From the NCBI GenBank assembly GCA_910584985.1, contig CAJUDJ010000011.1, forward strand, positions 1 through 61,181: a stretch of DNA of 61,181 nt, written 5' to 3'. This document shows positions 59,299 to 61,181 of this stretch, in pieces. The stretch's first letter is position 1, and each line of letters begins with the position of its first letter. The position numbers were made by a program, and so were the translations under genes. Origin of the DNA: an uncultured Eubacterium sp. Its GTDB lineage: Bacteria > Bacillota > Clostridia > Oscillospirales > Acutalibacteraceae. The notes under the pieces were generated by a model, which had not been told where the DNA came from, made no database searches, and saw nothing but the letters and a program-made list of their open reading frames with translations.

Positions 59299-61181
59299 AT
59301 GAAACATTCAGATATTGTAAAAAAAATGAGCCTGAAGCAGAAAGCGGATTTTGTTTCGGGATATGATTATTGGCATCTTGAATCCGATGAGGAGATGGGG
59401 CTTCCTAAAATTATGATTACAGACGGACCGCACGGACTTCGCAAGCAAAATCCGAACGGCGGCGGTGTGGGGCTTGGGAATTCCTATCCGGCAACCTGTA
59501 TGCCGCCTGCATCCACCTCTGCATGCTCCTGGGATGAAGCGCTTTTAAAAGAAGAAGGCGAAGCCCTTGCCGAGGAATGCATTCAAGAAAAGGTTTCCGT
59601 TATTCTCGGCCCGGGCACAAATATAAAGCGTTCACCTGTATGCGGCAGAAATTTCGAGTATTTCTCGGAAGATCCGCTGCTTGCAGGTAAAATGTCGGCA
59701 GCGCTTATTAACGGCTGTCAGTCTAAGGGAATCGGCACATCACTTAAGCATTTTGCCTGCAATTCGCAGGAAGCGTTCCGTATGATTATCAATGAAGTTA
59801 TTGATGAACGCACGATGAGAGAGCTTTATTTTCCTGCTTTTGAAATCGCAGTAAAAGAGGCACAGCCTTGGACGATTATGAATTCCTACAACAGAATTAA
59901 CGGCATTTATGCTTCGCAGAATGATTGGCTTCAGAATAAGGTTGCAAGAGGAGAATGGGGATTTGAGGGTCTGTTTGTAACAGACTGGGGTGCTTCGGTA
60001 GACCGTGTGCCGGGACTAAAAGCAGGTACTGACCTTGAAATGCCGTCTTCAGGCACGCTGAATTCGGAAAGAATTGTTGCTGCCGTTGAAAACGGTGTGC
60101 TGGATGAAGCAGTGCTGGATGAAAGAGTGGATACTGTTGTTGATTTAATTCTGAAATCCAAGCCTGCTCTGGAACAGGATTATAAGTTTGATATCGAAGC
60201 GCATCATGCTGTTGCCAGAAAGGTTGCAGAGGGATCTATGGTGCTTCTTAAAAATGACGATCATATTCTTCCGCTGAGGGACGGCGCAAAAATTGCCGTT
60301 ATCGGCGAAATGGCAAAAGCGCCTCGTTTTCAAGGCCCCGGTTCTTCCGTTGTAAATCCCACAAAAATTGACAATGCTTTTGACAGCCTTGTAGCACTCG
60401 GTGCTGATATTACATATGCACAAGGATATTACAAAGCACCGCCAACGAAAAAGGATAAAAACAGAAAATCAAATGCAGAGCTTCTTTCGGAAGCTGTATC
60501 TGCTGCAAAAGCTGCTGATGTTGCTATTGTATTTGCAGGCCTTACCGAAGGCTTTGAAGCCGAGGGTTATGACAGGGAAAATATTTCAATGCCCGATAAT
60601 CACAATATGCTTATTTCGGCAGTTGCTAAGGCAAATCCGAACACAGTGGTTGTGCTTGCAGGCGGTTCAGTTGTTGAAATGCCGTGGATTAATGATGTTA
60701 AGGCTCTTCTTAACACCGGGCTCAGCGGTCAGGCAGTCGGCTCTGCTACGGCCAATATTCTTACAGGCAAGGTGAATCCGAGCGGTAAAACGGCAGAAAC
60801 CTATCCGATTTCATTCCGTGATAATCCTGTTTACGGAAATTATCCCGGCGAACCTGTTATATCGGAGCATAAGGAAAGCATTTATATTGGCTACCGTTAT
60901 TATGATACAGCAGAAAAGGATGTGCTTTTCCCGTTTGGATACGGCCTTTCTTATACCACATTTGAATACAGCGATATGAAGCTTTCTGCTGCTGAAATTA
61001 AAGACAGCGAAACGATTGATATTTCGTTTAAGATTAAAAATACAGGCAGTGTGGACGGTGCTGAAATTGCACAGATTTATGTTGCCGATAAGGAAAGCAC
61101 GATTTTCCGCCCTGAAAAAGAGCTCCGTGCGTTTACAAAAGTGTTCCTGAAAGCCGGTGAGGAAAAAGAGGTTACACTGAC
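59299..61181 (+). CDS. GH3 beta-glucosidase (3' end cut by window)
   Basis: At least 627 residues of a GH3 enzyme that removes beta-linked glucose or related sugars. It has LPKIMITDGPHGLRKQ, GPGTNIKRSPVCGRNFEYFS, SLKHFACNSQE, the nucleophile in LFVTDWGAS (D229) and the second domain AEGSMVLLKNDDHILPL. The FGYGLSYTTFEY block marks the FnIII domain that runs off the window. No signal peptide, so it acts in the cytoplasm on imported sugars. GGGAGG precedes the ATG at 59299. Confidence 0.94.
   Translation, partial: MKHSDIVKKMSLKQKADFVSGYDYWHLESDEEMGLPKIMITDGPHGLRKQNPNGGGVGLGNSYPATCMPPASTSACSWDEALLKEEGEALAEECIQEKVSVILGPGTNIKRSPVCGRNFEYFSEDPLLAGKMSAALINGCQSKGIGTSLKHFACNSQEAFRMIINEVIDERTMRELYFPAFEIAVKEAQPWTIMNSYNRINGIYASQNDWLQNKVARGEWGFEGLFVTDWGASVDRVPGLKAGTDLEMPSSGTLNSERIVAAVENGVLDEAVLDERVDTVVDLILKSKPALEQDYKFDIEAHHAVARKVAEGSMVLLKNDDHILPLRDGAKIAVIGEMAKAPRFQGPGSSVVNPTKIDNAFDSLVALGADITYAQGYYKAPPTKKDKNRKSNAELLSEAVSAAKAADVAIVFAGLTEGFEAEGYDRENISMPDNHNMLISAVAKANPNTVVVLAGGSVVEMPWINDVKALLNTGLSGQAVGSATANILTGKVNPSGKTAETYPISFRDNPVYGNYPGEPVISEHKESIYIGYRYYDTAEKDVLFPFGYGLSYTTFEYSDMKLSAAEIKDSETIDISFKIKNTGSVDGAEIAQIYVADKESTIFRPEKELRAFTKVFLKAGEEKEVTL

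Noticed and set aside
1..61181. CRISPR arrays, tRNA and rRNA genes
   Set aside because: I scanned by eye for regularly spaced repeats, cloverleaf arms with CCA-type ends and conserved rRNA blocks and found none; a covariance search would be decisive.

Overview
The window looks like the chromosome of a low-GC, spore-forming Clostridia member, most likely a gut Ruminococcaceae/Oscillospiraceae-type anaerobe. The reasons are AT-rich intergenic DNA, strong GGAGG ribosome sites, near-consensus sigma-A promoters, sporulation genes (cotJA, cotJB, a split cotJC, ypeB, spoVAC, spoVAD, spoVAE), indirect Asn/Gln-tRNA synthesis (aspS-gatCAB) and sugar-scavenging genes for alpha-galactosides, L-fucose, glycogen/maltodextrin and beta-glucosides. 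The lineage is an inference. I see no rRNA, tRNA or CRISPR array.

Layout. 1-2.7 kb: a partial LMW phosphatase, a DUF1330 protein, a DUF4417 protein with a toxin-like tail and two immunity-like paralogues, and two gene relics. 2.7-9.3 kb: a GH36 alpha-galactosidase divergent from a four-gene L-fucose operon (aldolase, mutarotase, kinase, isomerase), with overlapping face-to-face promoters. 9.4-11.0 kb: a large serine recombinase with a small partner gene. 11.1-17.7 kb: an accessory region (MerR/TipAS regulator, deaminase, HAD, P-loop kinase, GNAT, Cdd1, surface protein) with several decayed genes. 17.7-20.2 kb: the manganese-catalase-like spore coat gene cotJC, cut into two in-frame pieces by a 1.965-kb serine-recombinase element. 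20.4-23.5 kb: an rmlB-gtrB-gtrA glycosylation cassette convergent with cotJA-cotJB. 23.8-29.8 kb: MazF, then a two-component system with an ABC exporter and a YxeA-like protein. 30-37.9 kb: housekeeping genes (dut, rpsU, aroQ, efp, CD1247-type protein, ypeB, proBA, flippase). 38-42.5 kb: glycogen phosphorylase with a histone-like tail and a GH13 enzyme. 43.1-48.2 kb: aspS-gatC-gatA-gatB. 48.3-56.8 kb: small accessory genes and many pseudogenes, with spoVAD inside. 57-58.7 kb: spoVAE, an orphan ABC ATPase and spoVAC. 58.8-61.2 kb: an SCP2-domain protein and a GH3 beta-glucosidase cut by the window end.

The most interesting system is the interrupted cotJC. The N-terminal 31 codons (20145-20237, minus strand) end at a GGA codon, and the remaining 153 codons after it resume at a GGA codon at 18180-18182. 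Joining the halves at that shared triplet gives a continuous 184-residue Mn-catalase/CotJC protein. The DNA between holds one large serine recombinase, a divergent 54-codon gene, a direct-repeat control region and an outward-facing promoter. This is the layout expected of a minimal skin-like element that might be excised precisely, possibly during sporulation. Excision itself is inferred, not seen.
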